A DNA stretch of 64,000 nucleotides from Acidimicrobiia bacterium (GCA_027494115.1 JAOSJL010000001.1:893926-957925); one strand, 5' to 3'. Shown: positions 46,262-56,263, counted from the first letter of the stretch. Notes: generated from the letters alone by a model not told the origin. A program made the numbers and translations.

Positions 46262-46951
46262 CGGTCGTCCTCCCGACGTCGCGTCCACCATTCGACCGGG
46301 TCATAGGCAGCATCGGAACGAGCGACGAGATGCTCCCGACGCGCCCGCTCCTCCTCGACCCGACCGTCACCACCGCGTCGAACTCCGCCTTCGCCGCGAG
46401 ACGACGCACCGTCGCGAGAGCAGCGTCGACCTCCCGGTCGAGATCAACGAGCCGGTGGTACTCATCCGACGTCAACTCGCCGGCCACACGCTTCGAGGCG
46501 AGCCTCGCAGCCTCCTCCGACTCGGACACCGACCCCGTCGACAGCTCGAGGAGACCCGTCAACGGCACCGCACCCTTCTTCGTAGCCGACACCTCGAAGA
46601 GCTCCGCCTCCACGAACGTCCGCGTCCGACCGTCATCCGAGCGGCGCTCACGGACCGGACCGAACCCGACCGAGAACTCTCGAACTCCCCGCCCGCAACG
46701 CCAACAGCGCGAGACCCGCAGCCGGGACACGTTCGAAGTCGCCGAGCTCGAACACCATGTCGAGATGCTCATCAGTGTCGGTGAATCTCGACCGCCGGGC
46801 CGATCGACTGATCCCAGTCGTGGCTCAGCAACAGCCGCAGCATCCGACGTTCCAACGACTCGGCGAAGCAGCCCGGAGCGAACACCCACCCTGAAGACGT
46901 CGCCACGTCGTAGCGGACCACGCGAGCCTCGATACGGGTGACCTCAGACAC
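46258..46951 (-). pseudogene. prohead protease-like gene, copy 1 (frame breaks)
   Basis: Starts at GTG 46951, overlapping the HTH gene stop. Pieces in three frames: ARVVRYDVATSSGWVFAPG and LRLLLSHDWDQSIGPAVEI; HLDMVFELGDFERVPAAGL; REFSVGFGPVRERRSDDGR with LFEVSATKKGAVPLTG; then a helical tail with LVDLDREVDAALATV and a last frame ending PVEWWTRRREDDR before TGA 46258. The Hx-x-W, SVGF and E-V-S motifs mirror copy 2, so the two genes are diverged paralogues in tandem. Breaks near 46785, 46690 and 46380. Confidence 0.6.
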
Positions 46952-47585
46952 CGACACGCTCACTCGTCCGCTCGAGTTGGTGGTCCAACCACTTCTCCGT
47001 GGCACAACGTCCGACCCGACGCACGATCCGACCCACCTGCCCGACGTGGCTTCGTTTGGCGATCGTGTGTTGGAACTTCACCATCTCCGGTTCTGTGTCC
47101 GTCGAATCCGGTTCAGGCCACAGATCCGAGTCCACCTGAACCTCGACACGGACCCGCCAACGGCCCTCCGGATCAGCCTCCTCGTGGACGATCACGTCAC
47201 CGTCGACTCTCGGACGCCGTCGGTTCTGCCGGTACTCCTCCACTGACTCCGGATCGAAGACCCATGGCCACCCGTCCTTCCGTTCCGCTCGAAGCCGGCC
47301 TCGGCGAGCGAGGAACCGCACCCGCTCCTCGCTCACCTCGAGCCGACCTGCTGCCTCGTCTGTCGACAACCACCCTGACCGGTCCTCGACCACTTCTGCC
47401 GAGATCGGAACCTGATCGGAACCCACACCGGAACCCAACTCGTTACAAGCCGTTGCCAGATCAAGCAGCTCCTTCGACACCCGAACGCCCCGGGCAACAT
47501 GCGCCTGAATCCCGAGCGCCAGAATCCGCGCAACCTCCACGCGCCAGCCCTGCTTCAACGACCACCGATCCGACACGGACGACAC
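46944..47585 (-). CDS. HTH DNA-binding protein of the element
   Basis: A 213-residue protein with an intact frame. A central winged-helix/excisionase-type HTH reads [20 protein letters not shown] and [17 protein letters not shown]. The N-terminal part ([19 protein letters not shown]) is helical; the C-terminal part is basic. In phage-like elements such proteins bind DNA near packaging or excision sites. Its place between terminase and protease genes is where a portal gene would normally be. Codons strongly prefer third-position G, like the terminase gene. Confidence 0.65.
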   Translation of the reverse strand: MSSVSDRWSLKQGWRVEVARILALGIQAHVARGVRVSKELLDLATACNELGSGVGSDQVPISAEVVEDRSGWLSTDEAAGRLEVSEERVRFLARRGRLRAERKDGWPWVFDPESVEEYRQNRRRPRVDGDVIVHEEADPEGRWRVRVEVQVDSDLWPEPDSTDTEPEMVKFQHTIAKRSHVGQVGRIVRRVGRCATEKWLDHQLERTSERVGV

Positions 47586-47691
47586 CGAATCCGGAGCCCA
47601 TCAGCCGCACCCTCGAACAAGGGCCCCGGCGGACGGTGCCCCAGCCGGATGGCAAGCTGCCCACCGCCACGCACCACCAGAGGGGACAGCG

Positions 47692-48165
47692 ATGGACACC
47701 GACGAGCTCGCCGACACGCCAGGGAACCCCGACGAGGAACCGGATACCACCGAATCGAGACCAACCGGCCGCTGGTGGAAGATCCTCAGCCTCACCTGCT
47801 CGACCCTCGCCCTACTCCTCGCCGCCGGCGCACTCTTCATCGCCCTCAACCTCGACGCCGGCCCCGAAGGACCACCAGGACCCGAAGGACCAACCGGCGA
47901 AGCAGGACCACCCGGACCCGAAGGCGAACGCGGCCCATCCGGACCGCAAGGTGAGCCGGGACCACCCGGCCCCCTGTCGACCGTGTCCACCGACTGCAGC
48001 CTCGATCTCCTTGACTGGGACCGCTTCGTCTCGAACATCGAGTTGGCGATCGACCGATCGATCGACGGCGCAGTCGACGGCCTCATCGTGATTCCGAGGA
48101 TCCCGTCGACACAGGTCGACATCCCCGACATCACCTGCCTCCCACCATCAGTCCCCGACATCTAG
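47692..48165 (+). CDS. collagen-like membrane protein
   Basis: A 157-residue protein on the strand opposite its neighbours. N-terminal acidic cytoplasmic part, a membrane helix ([19 protein letters not shown], about 31-52), then an uninterrupted Gly-X-Y collagen-like tract (about residues 57-95, rich in [10 protein letters not shown] and GPPGP triplets) and a C-terminal domain with two cysteines ([15 protein letters not shown]). Ribosome site GAGGGGA precedes ATG 47692. The frame is intact although adjacent genes are broken. Collagen tracts form trimeric stalks in phage fibres and in bacterial surface proteins. It is convergent with the terminase gene (11-bp gap). Confidence 0.75.
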   Translation: MDTDELADTPGNPDEEPDTTESRPTGRWWKILSLTCSTLALLLAAGALFIALNLDAGPEGPPGPEGPTGEAGPPGPEGERGPSGPQGEPGPPGPLSTVSTDCSLDLLDWDRFVSNIELAIDRSIDGAVDGLIVIPRIPSTQVDIPDITCLPPSVPDI

Positions 48166-48176
48166 ACCAACCCCCA

Positions 48177-49575
48177 TCAGCCACCCGCCAAGAACCGCTC
48201 GATACTCCGCCCAGGAGTCGACGCCGCCGCATCCTCATCAGACCCACGAAACCGCAACCCGCCACGACCCGAATCTCGACCCTCCAACAGATGCAACGCC
48301 GCCAACCCCAAGGCGACCGCACGGTCGTCATGGCGGCCCGACGCATGATCCATCCGCACGATCCCCGGAGCCGTCTCCCGCAACTGCACATGCGACAACT
48401 CGTCGACCAGGTCCTCGTCGTCAGGCAAATCCAACAGACGATCCCGCAACAGGCGATGCAACGTCGCCGCCAAACGACCCACCGACGCCTGCGAAAACGT
48501 GAACTCAGAAACCCGAACACCACGACCCCGAAGCCGCTGCGCCATGCCCATCGCCTGCCACGGATCGAACACACACTCCGCCCCGCCGTACTCGACCGCC
48601 GCCGCCTCCACCGCCGACTCGACCACAGCGAGCTCAACCGGCCGACCCTTCACCGGCACCCACACCTCCATCCGATCCAACACGACCTCCACCGCCGACG
48701 CGCCACGCGCGAGATGACCCACCGCCATCACCGACCGGTCCGACTTCACCCCCAAATCAAGCGCCACCACATACCGCTCACCCGCCACCGGATCCAACAC
48801 GGCCGGCCCATGACCCACACACGCCCGCACATCCTCCAACGACGACAACCGATCCTCCGGAGCCGTCCACTCATTCAGATGCAACCGTGCGTACTGCGAC
48901 GCCGACAACAACCGCCGCTGCTCCTTCAACTCCACCTTCGGAATCCACGGACACGGACCCGCCACCTCACGCGCCCGCCACGCCTCCGACCCCTGCGCCA
49001 ACTCCAACACCTTCCGAGACCAATGGCTCGGGTCGCCCGCCGTCGTCAACACCACCAGCCGCGACCCCGGCACCTTCGGCTGCGCGGACACCACCGACTC
49101 CCACAGACGCCGCGACTCCGCCGTCGACGGCCACTGCGCGATCTCATCCACCACCGTGAAGAACGGACGCAACCCCCAGCTCGAGGCCGCATCGGAAGCC
49201 AACACCTCCAACGACGCGCCACCGGCCCGAGCCGTCACCTTCCACCGCTCCACCTCCACCGCACCCGCCAACCCCTCAGTCCGCTGCACGAACCCCTCGA
49301 CCGAATCCAACAGCAGGCGGGCTGGTCCCGATCTGCCGCCAACGCATACGACCGAGACCCAGCCGGCGCCTGCGTCAACAACACCGCCAGAGCGATCCCT
49401 GCCAGATCCGTCGTCTTGCTCGCACCCCGAGGTCTCGTCAAGAAATGCAGACGGCGCTCATCACGCCGCACGATCGCCCGGGCGTCCTGCACCTGGAAGG
49501 TGCGGCCGCCTCACCCCACGACCGGCCATCCTCGAGCACCGGGCCGGACAGGAGGGCGAAGGCGTCACGAGCCAC
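48177..49575 (-). pseudogene. terminase large subunit (two frame breaks)
   Basis: The DNA-packaging motor. From GTG 49575 (GGGGGAGG site six bases before) the parts are: DAFALLSGPVLEDGR; then in another frame RRLHFLTRPRGASKTTDLAG, a P-loop-like ATPase motif; then the long third frame with Walker B-like FFTVVDEIAQW, coupling LVVLTTAGDPSHW, and the RNase H-like nuclease with ALDLGVKSDRSVMAVG, CVFDPWQAMGMA and GRHDDRAVALGLAALH. Breaks at about 49490-49502 and 49320 need one base each. It overlaps terS by 11 bp. Codons prefer third-position G. Confidence 0.8.
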
Positions 49576-50095
49576 CGTCGGCCTCCCCCACCCTCGTCGA
49601 GGCCGCGGGCTTCGGCGACACCTGGCGGCCACGCTCCAGCAGGCTCTCGAGGTCGGCGGTCACCCGTGTCGCCTCGCCACGCTCACGGGCCAGCTCGGCC
49701 TCCGAACGAGGGTCGAGCCCGAGACGTTGCCGGAGCCGGTCGGCCATCGTCATGAACTTCGCCAAGTAGTTCAGTGCCGCCCGCGGTTCGCCAGCCTCGT
49801 CGTGCAGCCCCTGAGTGGTGAGCCAGTCGTCGAGGAGCAGCACCTTCGCCTCAGCCCGAGCCCAGGCGTGCACGACCTCGGGGTAGGCGGCCAGGTCGGC
49901 CCGGTCGTCGAGGAGACCCTGGACAAGTTCGACAGCGACAGGCTCGACCATGCGCTTCGAGAAGGCACCATGGCGGAGCGCCATCCGGTTGCCCGGCTCG
50001 AACGGCGGACGAGTCCGCGTGCAGCCACGAGCCGGTGACGGTGACGGCCCAGCGAACCGGCCACCCTCATCTCGAGGCTGCGTCGCCTCACTCAT
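49565..50095 (-). CDS. terminase small subunit
   Basis: A 176-residue protein from ATG 50095 (a TTG eight codons upstream is possible). It shows the P27/TerS-like start FEPGNRMALRHGAFSKRMVEP, then helices with DLAAYPEVVHAWARAEAKVLLL and a coiled-coil tail. Small terminases recognise the packaging site and load the large subunit. Intact frame. The 270 bp upstream (50096-50366) hold the spacer to the replication gene and no gene I can support. Confidence 0.75.
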   Translation of the reverse strand: MSEATQPRDEGGRFAGPSPSPARGCTRTRPPFEPGNRMALRHGAFSKRMVEPVAVELVQGLLDDRADLAAYPEVVHAWARAEAKVLLLDDWLTTQGLHDEAGEPRAALNYLAKFMTMADRLRQRLGLDPRSEAELARERGEATRVTADLESLLERGRQVSPKPAASTRVGEADGGS

Positions 50096-50366
50096 CGCTG
50101 GCGTTCGTTGGCGCGCCAATGACAGACAGCGCGAACGTGCAGGTCACCGCGGGGGTCTTCTGATCGGGACACCGACGCAGGGTTCTGCCGTGGTCTGGGG
50201 ACGAGCGCGGAACCGTGGTCTGGGCAACCGAACCCTTCCCTATAGGTACGGGGAATGGGAAGGGTTGCTCCCTTCCCTTCCCTTCCTGGTGCCCGTGGAG
50301 GGCAACTTTTCCCATGGGTGGGAAAGGTTCGATGTGTTGTGGTGTATGGGTTCGGGGGCAACGTGG

Positions 50367-52406
50367 TCAACCTTTCCCGTCGGGTGGGACGGGTTCGTGT
50401 GTGGGTGCCCAGCGTTCGCGGCGGACTGTGCGGTCTTTTTCGGGGGTGGGGAGTCGTGCGGAGTGGATGAGTCCGTTGGCGAGGAGCTGTGTCCAGGTGT
50501 CGTTGAACTTGGCGCGGTTGCCTCGGACGATCTTGAAGACGCTGGTCTTGGAGTGCTGCCAGGGTTCGTCGGTGAGGGTTTCGAGGATGGCGTCGTGGGG
50601 GCCGGTGGTGTTGGTGTTGTCGGGTTGGTGGCGGTTGAGGTCCAGGTGATTGGGCCGTCGTGGTTGCCGAGTTCGGGGTCGAAGTGTCCGAGGTTGAGGT
50701 TGAGGTCCCATTGGGTTCCGCCCCATTGGCGGCTGCCGATGTCGAGGAGGAGTTGGAAGTGTCCGGCGTCGACGTCTGGTGTTTCGCAGGTGTGAGAGGA
50801 GGGTCCAGCTGTCGACCCATTCGCCGCCGCCTGCCATGACGATGCGTTTGAGGCGTCGCCGCTGCCGGTTTGGTTGAAGTGGTTGATGATGAGGAGGCTG
50901 GCGTTTCCGTGGGCGGCTTGTTGTTGGACGTCGGTGAGGAGGGCTCCTTCTTCGAAGAGTGAGCTGCCGCTGCTGTTGGTGCCGTGGAAGGCGTAGAAGG
51001 GGTCGAGGAGGACGAGGGCGGGTTGGTGTTCGTCGAGGTCGCGTTTGAGGCTGTCGGTGAAGCGGGGGTCTGTGACCGGGGCGGTGTCGAAGCTGATGTG
51101 GAGAGGTAGTTCGGCGGGGTCGATGTTGGTGGCGTGGGCGATGCGGGCGATCCTTCGGGTGAATGGGATGCGTCCGCCTTCTCCGACGTAGAAGAGGACG
51201 GGGGCGGGTTCGTCGACGGCGAAGTGGTCGAAGATGGGTTGACCGGATGCGACGTGCATGGCGATGAACGTGGCGACGTGACTCTTGAGGGTCTTCATTT
51301 CGCCGGCCAACATCCCGTAGGTGGGGCGGGCGAGGAGTCCGCGGGCGTGCCAGTGGATGGTGAGGTCTTCGGCGAGGAGTTCGGCGGGGGTCCAGATTCG
51401 GAAGAGGCCATCACCGTCGGCTTCGGTTTCGTCGAGGGTCTCGGCCGGTTCGTCGGGGGCGGTGTTGTCGAGCAGGGTTCCGATCTTCTCGGTGAGTTCT
51501 GAGCGGAACTCATCGACACCGACGGTTGCACTCCAGGCGGCCACATCATCGTGTCCGTCGGGGACGGTGAGTGTCTGTGCGTGGAGGTGGTCGGCGATCG
51601 AGCTCGCCCATGCTTGTCCGGTGGTGTCGCTGTCACCGGCGACGATCACGTGGCGTCCTTCGGTGTAGGCGGCGAGCTCGACGTCTGGTGTCTTGAGGGA
51701 GGCGCCGCGCACTGCGGCCGCACAGAGACCCGCGGCGGCGACAGCGAGGGCGTCGGTTGGTCCTTCACAGACGACGACCAGGTCGTCGTCTGCACCGGGT
51801 GGTGTGAAGATTCCGTGGCGGCTCCACCCGCGTCCTTTCGCTGACACCCACCGGGGGACCTTGCCGATCTTGGGTTCTTTCAGCAGACGGGCCTGGACAC
51901 CCTGGATGGTCCCGTCGGCGTGTCGGAGTGGGACGACGAGGCGCGGCGGCCCGGAGTAGGGGAAGCAGTCGGGGCGGTCTTCGACGCTGGCGCCGGTGTC
52001 GACACCGAGACCGAGCTCGACAGCGTCATCACGGTTCAGTCCGAACCGGGCCTCGAGGTAGTCGAGCGCGAAGTGGGCGGCGACATCGTCGCTCGCGAGC
52101 CGGCGGTTGGCAGCCGTGCAGTAGCGGGCCAGGGCGGCCCGTTCAGACTCCGTCGGCTGGGATCGTGGTGTGGGTGCCGTCGGTCGACGTTCACCGCGGG
52201 CGAACAGGTCGGAGACGGTCAAGTCCAGTGGGGTGACGATCGACTCGAGGGGACAGTCGCGAGAGCGACAGATCGCGAGTGCTCGCTCGTCGTCGCCCTC
52301 ACGCACATCGAGCGACGGATTGTGGTCATCGTGGCCGGGACAGAGTGAACGCCACCCTGCGCCGTTGGGACGTGGCTGGTAGCCCCTTCTCCTCGAGGCG
52401 GCTCAC
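50367..52406 (-). pseudogene. CHC2 zinc finger / TOPRIM / RepA-like helicase replication protein (several frame breaks)
   Basis: A primase-helicase common in small actinobacterial elements. N-terminus ELLVSRLEEKG then NGAGWRSLCPGHDDHNPSLD and ICRSRDC form a CHC2-type zinc finger; TOPRIM motifs VVVCEGPTDALAVAAAG and HVIVAGDSDTTGQAWA; a RepA/RecA-like ATPase with MLAGEMKTLKSHVATFIA and ALVLLDPFYAFHG; then EWVDSWTLLSH and a C-terminal winged helix (LTDEPWQHSKTSVFKIVRG). Breaks near 52350, 50845, 50790 and 50650. The start is uncertain: GTG 52406 is chosen, but the frame joins the small upstream gene. Codons prefer third-position C, opposite to the terminase gene. Confidence 0.75.
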
Positions 52407-52653
52407 CAAGAGCTCGACGGGTCTCGACTCGCCACCCAACGGCTGCGGATCACAGCCGAGCTCCTCGAGCTTCCCGAGCAGCGCGTCGACCGAGCTCGCT
52501 GGATCATCGAGAGACTGCAGCGCGAGGAGCCGGCATCGCTGGCAGAGCTCGACGGCCCAACGGCCTTCCATCGGACCGGAGAGCGCGGTGCCGATACGTC
52601 GCGGGCCCCAATCGTGGGGTGTGCCATCCGCCGCAGTAGTGCTCGTCGATCAT
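52407..52653 (-). CDS. small cysteine/histidine-rich protein or replication-protein N-terminus (one frame break)
   Basis: ATG 52653 overlaps the preceding gene's TGA. It begins IDEHYCGGWHTP; after a break near 52606 the next frame reads AVELCQRCRLLALQSL and SVDALLGKLEELGCDP. The Cys/His pattern (C..H ... CQRC) could bind zinc. There is no stop between this frame and the zinc-finger primase, so it may be a separate small protein or the true N-terminus of that protein. Confidence 0.4.
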
Positions 52654-52918
52654 GACGGCCGACCCCAGGGTGCGACACCGTGGAGTTCACACCACGATTC
52701 GATGCCTTCGTCGAGAGCGTCAGCAATCCGCTCAAGCACCCACCAGCGGTAGTCGGCGGGCTGTCCGCTACCGCCTCGGGTGACCCGCCACAGGCCAGCA
52801 GGTGGTCGGCGGTGCGGATCGCATCGACACTGAGCAGCCAGCTCAGCCGGTCGAACGCGGCGAGGCGTGCGTCACGGTCGCCCTGCGGGATCAGCGGAGT
52901 TTCGAGTGGGGCAGTCAT
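52650..52918 (-). CDS. hypothetical element protein (one frame break)
   Basis: From ATG 52918 (GTG 52921 possible): ETPLIPQGDRDARLAAFDRL and LLSVDAIRTADHLLA, then after a break near 52795 the other frame reads DYRWWVLERIADALDEGIE and ESWCELHGVAPWGRPS to TGA 52650. About 90 residues if repaired. It is coupled by overlaps to the AlpA-like gene upstream and the Cys-rich gene downstream, so it is part of the leftward early operon. No family recognised. Confidence 0.45.
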
Positions 52919-53126
52919 CACGAGGCGTTCTCGTCGTTGGTCGTTGCTCCGAGGAGCTCGAGGAACTTCGGGACCGGGACGACAACGCGGCGTTCGCCGA
53001 GGTGCAGAGTCGGAATCCGACCGGAGGCAGCGGCCGCGTAGGCGGCGCTCTTCCCGAGCCGAGCAGCTCGCCAGCCTCGGGCACCGAGCACACGGCCTGG
53101 CCCCGGAGGTCGTCGAGGGTCACCAT
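52918..53126 (-). CDS. AlpA/excisionase-like HTH protein (one frame break)
   Basis: From ATG 53126: GQAVCSVPEAGELLG, then after a one-base break near 53057 LGKSAAYAAAASGRIPTLHL and ERRVVVPVPKFLELLG to TGA 52918. The repaired 70-residue protein has the typical MerR-type excisionase HTH that gates entry into excision or replication. It overlaps the XRE repressor gene by seven bases. Confidence 0.65.
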
Positions 53127-53368
53127 CCGCCGAGCTCCTCGAGCTCGTCAGCCCATCGTTGGGCGACGTCTGGTCCTGGGCGCCGGAGGCCCCGCTCGAG
53201 CATGCTCAGGGCTCCGGGCGTTATCTCGATCTTGCGAGCGAGTTCGCGCAGCGAGATCCCCGCGCTCATGCGCAGTGCCCTGGCCGATCCGTTCTCAGCG
53301 GCCCGGCGGATTCGTGAGAGCTGTGCAAGTTCCACGACTCGATGATTGCCTGTTTGCCCAATGATCAC
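53120..53368 (-). CDS. XRE-family HTH regulator
   Basis: An 82-residue repressor-like protein. The HTH reads ALRMSAGISLRELARKIEITP followed by ALSMLERGLRRPGPDVAQRW. GTG 53368 is the longest start; GTG 53335 would keep the HTH. As first gene of the leftward early operon, divergent from the 53457 gene, it is a good candidate for the element's maintenance repressor. Confidence 0.8.
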   Translation of the reverse strand: MIIGQTGNHRVVELAQLSRIRRAAENGSARALRMSAGISLRELARKIEITPGALSMLERGLRRPGPDVAQRWADELEELGGW

Positions 53369-53380
53369 AAGGGATAGAGC

Positions 53381-53456
53381 GGTTAAGTTCGATTCTGGTC
53401 TAACCGGGTAGGGGAAGTGTTGACAGAACGTCTACAAGGTGTGAGACTCTCCGTGG
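53381..53456 (+). promoter_or_regulatory. rightward promoter with operator-like inverted repeat
   Basis: TTGACA at 53420-53425, a 17-base spacer and GAGACT at 53443-53448 form a sigma-70-type promoter whose start would fall almost at ATG 53457, a leaderless arrangement. Upstream, GGTTA (53381-53385) and TAACC (53401-53405) form an inverted repeat in the divergent XRE control region that could be its operator. Confidence 0.5.
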
Positions 53457-54122
53457 ATGGCAGTCACCTACGTCGCCGCCCACCAGACCGAGGAGGGGCC
53501 GATCGTGGTCGAGTTTCTCGACAGCACCCGCCCAGCGTGGCGGGTACGCGTCCACGTGGAGCGGTGGGTGGAGCACGAACCGGAACACGACGACGACCCG
53601 GCGGACCCCTGGCCTGGAAAGCCGACGTACACCCGGACGGCCTGCACGAAGGTGGAGTTCGACTTCGTCGGCGACGAGCCCAGCCGATTACGCCGTCCTG
53701 GGTGGCGCAGTTCCCGCTCCGGGAGCTGTATCGATCAGGCGGCGTCGGCTGCACGTGACTTCGAGCTCGAGGACAGCGACAACCTGCCACCGCTGCCTCG
53801 TGGATTCCCGCAGAGGGGCGGGCCGGCGTGGTACGGGGCGTTCCTACAGGCGATCGAGGCCTGGGCCGCGATGGGTGTCGGTACTCCGATGGAGATCTAC
53901 CGGCAGGTGGCACGGCGGAAGCGTGTGCCTGTGAACCGCGTCAAGCAGTGGGCGTTCCAGGCGCGCAAGCTCCGAAGCGAAGGGAAGCTCGTTCCCGCGG
54001 CATCTCCGATGATCGTCGGCAGCTGTGCTGGATGCCAGACGCCGATCATCCCCGGTTCGGTAGGCGTCATCGACGGCGACCTGCCACCACCCCTTCTGCG
54101 TTCCGGTCGGCGCAAGCCATGA
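53457..54122 (+). CDS. hypothetical element protein upstream of integrase (compensating frame shifts)
   Basis: About 221 residues. N-terminal half is strand-rich (VTYVAAHQTEEGPIVVEFLD, VHVERWVEHEPEHDDD). A short stretch (about 53685-53745) reads better in another frame (ITPSWVAQFPLRELYRS), implying two cancelling indels. The second half has ARDFELEDSDNLPPLPRGF, AWAAMGVGTPMEIYRQVARR and RVKQWAFQARKLRSEGKL, a helical DNA-binding-like pattern often seen next to actinobacterial element integrases. The C-terminus carries a CAGCQTP motif. Function unknown. Confidence 0.6.
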   Translation: MAVTYVAAHQTEEGPIVVEFLDSTRPAWRVRVHVERWVEHEPEHDDDPADPWPGKPTYTRTACTKVEFDFVGDEPSRLRRPGWRSSRSGSCIDQAASAARDFELEDSDNLPPLPRGFPQRGGPAWYGAFLQAIEAWAAMGVGTPMEIYRQVARRKRVPVNRVKQWAFQARKLRSEGKLVPAASPMIVGSCAGCQTPIIPGSVGVIDGDLPPPLLRSGRRKP

Positions 54123-54154
54123 GCGCCGCATGATTGACGAGTCAGGAGACCTCC

Positions 54155-55344
54155 ATGAGCTCCGTGAGCAAGCGACCGAAGGCAGCGGACCCCCGTCGAC
54201 GCGGGCACGTTCGGCAGCGTGGCCGCACCTGGACCGCCTACTGGTCGGCTCCCGACGAGAACGGTCGGGCCCGCCAGCGTTCGAAGGGGCGGTTTCAAGA
54301 CTGCTGCTGCGGCGGGCGTCATCTGACGGCGACGATCCGGGATCTCGACACCGGCAACTACGCAGAACCCGAGACCGGCAAGCGGAAGCAGACCTTCGCC
54401 CAGTACCTGCGTGACGACTACCTGCCGCACCTCGAGAAGATGGGCCGGCGGCCCTCGACGTTGGCGTCCTACCGGTCGAACCTCGAGCTCCATGTCATCC
54501 CGACCCTAGGAACCCTGCGTCTCGCAGCGATCACTCCAGAGAAGCTCGACGGCCTCTACGGCGAGCTACCTCGCGTCGGGCAACAGGAAGGGTGGCGGTG
54601 GACTCAGCCCGCGCAGTGTCCGGTACGTGCACGATCGTGCGAGCGTCGCTCGCGCAGGCTGTCCAGTGGGATCGGATCGGCCGCAACCCTGCCGACCGTG
54701 CGACACCGCCGAAGGCGAAGCGGTACGAACCGTCAACGTGGACTCCGGAGCAGATCCGCCAGTTCCTCGACCAGGCGGCCGACCATCGGCTGTCCGCCGC
54801 CTGGCTGCTCCTGGCTACGACTGGGATGCGGCGCAGTGAAGTGCTTGGCCTGCGCTGGTCGGATGTCGACCTCGGCGAAGCCGGCCTCCACGTCCGGCAG
54901 TCTCTCGTTGCTGTCGAGTACGAGATCTCGTTCTCCGAGCCGAAGACGGAGAAGTCGAAGCGACGTGTCGCCCTCGACCCACACACGATCATGGCGTTGC
55001 GGTCGCACCGGGCCCGCCAGTCCGAGGAGAAGTTGGCGGCCGGTGGCGCCTACACCGACGACGACCCGGTGTTCGCCGACGAGATCGGCCGGCCGTTGCA
55101 TCCCGAGTCGCTGTCGCAGACGTTCAAGCGGCAGGCGAAGGCCGCAGGGCTTCCGACGATCCGCCTTCACGATCTGCGGCACTCATTCGCGACGGCGGCG
55201 CTCGAGGCAGGCGTTCCGCTCAAGGTTGTGTCCGACCGTCTCGGACACTCCAGCATCTCGGTGACGGGCGACATCTACAGCCACGTCAGTACAGGTCTCG
55301 GCGAGGACGCTGCGGCGCGTGTCGCCACGGCGATCCTCGGCTGA
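54155..55344 (+). pseudogene. tyrosine site-specific integrase (frame breaks)
   Basis: ATG 54155 has a GGAG site. Arm-binding and SAM-like parts: VRQRGRTWTAYWSAPDENGR, TFAQYLRDDYLPHLEKMGRR and ASYRSNLELHVIPTLGTLRL. Catalytic domain: TGMRRSEVLGLRW (Arg), SEPKTEKSKRRVALD (Lys turn), LHDLRHSFAT (His, Arg), RLGHSS (His) and DIYSHV (Tyr). Frames change at about 54567 (extra C) and 54624 (two bases missing, CACG for CACACG); a region near 54290-54325 also reads better in another frame. All catalytic residues are in the last intact frame, but the DNA-binding part is separated, so excision would fail unless these are read errors. Confidence 0.85.
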
Positions 55345-55439
55345 GAAGAAGAAGGTAGAGTTACCCCAGAGGCGCCGCTTCTCCATCGGGAGCGGCACGC
55401 AGAGCCCGGCATCAGCCGGAGGCAGAAAGGAAGAAACGA

Positions 55440-55695
55440 TGGTTCATGCACCAGGACACCTACGCGAAGCGTTCCAGCTTCTCGTCGATGAGGCGGTCGA
55501 CGGGGCGTTCTCTGAGGAGTACGACGAAGTCTTCGATGACGAGCCCCTCCCTCGGGAGCAGCTTCTATGGAAGATGGCGAACTGCTCGGACATCATGCCA
55601 GTCACATCTGCGAAGAGCTGAAGCTGCCGCAAGGAGCGACCTATTCCATGGGTACGGGTGCGTTCATCGCGCTCCATGGACTACCCGAACAGTAG
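55440..55695 (+). CDS. small acidic element protein (one frame break)
   Basis: From ATG 55440 with a GGAAG site: HLREAFQLLVDEAVDGAF, EPLPREQLLWKMANCSDIMP, then after a one-base break near 55600 HICEELKLPQGATYSMGTG to TAG 55695. About 85 residues. Similar short acidic proteins follow integrases in other actinobacterial elements, but I cannot name a function. Confidence 0.5.
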
Positions 55696-55771
55696 GAGAG
55701 AAGGAAGTGCCCCCGGCGCAGCGTGAACTGCCCGGGGGCGTGGCCAACCACCTAACAGAGAGGCAGTTGAC

Positions 55772-56168
55772 ATGAGAGAGCGTATCCACGACGTGATTCG
55801 GGCCCGACGTATCGAGGTCGTCGGTGACGACGACGGGGGCCGCATCATCCTTCGACCGACGAGGGACGGTGCGAGCCTTGCCGTCAACGGCCCACTCGAC
55901 GACGAAGGTGACATGTCCTATGTCGAGCTCGTCGCGTCGAGCGACAGTGACCACCAGACCAAGACGGGCGTCCATGTCATCACCCGGACCGGCGACGCGA
56001 GCGACTTGGACAGCGATGGTGTCTCGGTTGTCACCGACCGAGACTCGGTCGAGGAACGTCTCCGAGCGAGTCGAACGGTTGCTGGACCGCATGGTCGGTC
56101 TCGCCCAGCTCGGTGCCGGAGCACTCGACCGAGAGCTCACACGGGTCACGGACGCAGCGACCGAGTAG
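55772..56168 (+). CDS. hypothetical element protein (one frame break)
   Basis: From ATG 55772: RERIHDVIRARRIEVVGDDD, strand-rich middle (GRIILRPTRDGASLAVNGP), then after a break near 56060 a helical tail SERVERLLDRMVGLAQLGAG to TAG 56168. About 131 residues. Unrecognised. A stretch at 56195-56235 (GCCCCAAGGGGCGGG and GGCCGTTTCCGACCGGC) forms short stems and may be the terminator of this group. Confidence 0.5.
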
Positions 56169-56263
56169 CGTAGGCGCCCCAGAAACGCACGAACCCGCCC
56201 CAAGGGGCGGGCCGTGTAACCGGCCGTTTCCGACCGGCGCTGTAACACCATCTTAGAGGTCTG

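Noticed and set aside
48291..49769. Long plus-strand reading frame antisense to the terminase genes
   Set aside because: It is rich in His, Arg, Pro and Gln with no domain. It arises because the real minus-strand gene avoids certain codons; terminase motifs are on the minus strand.
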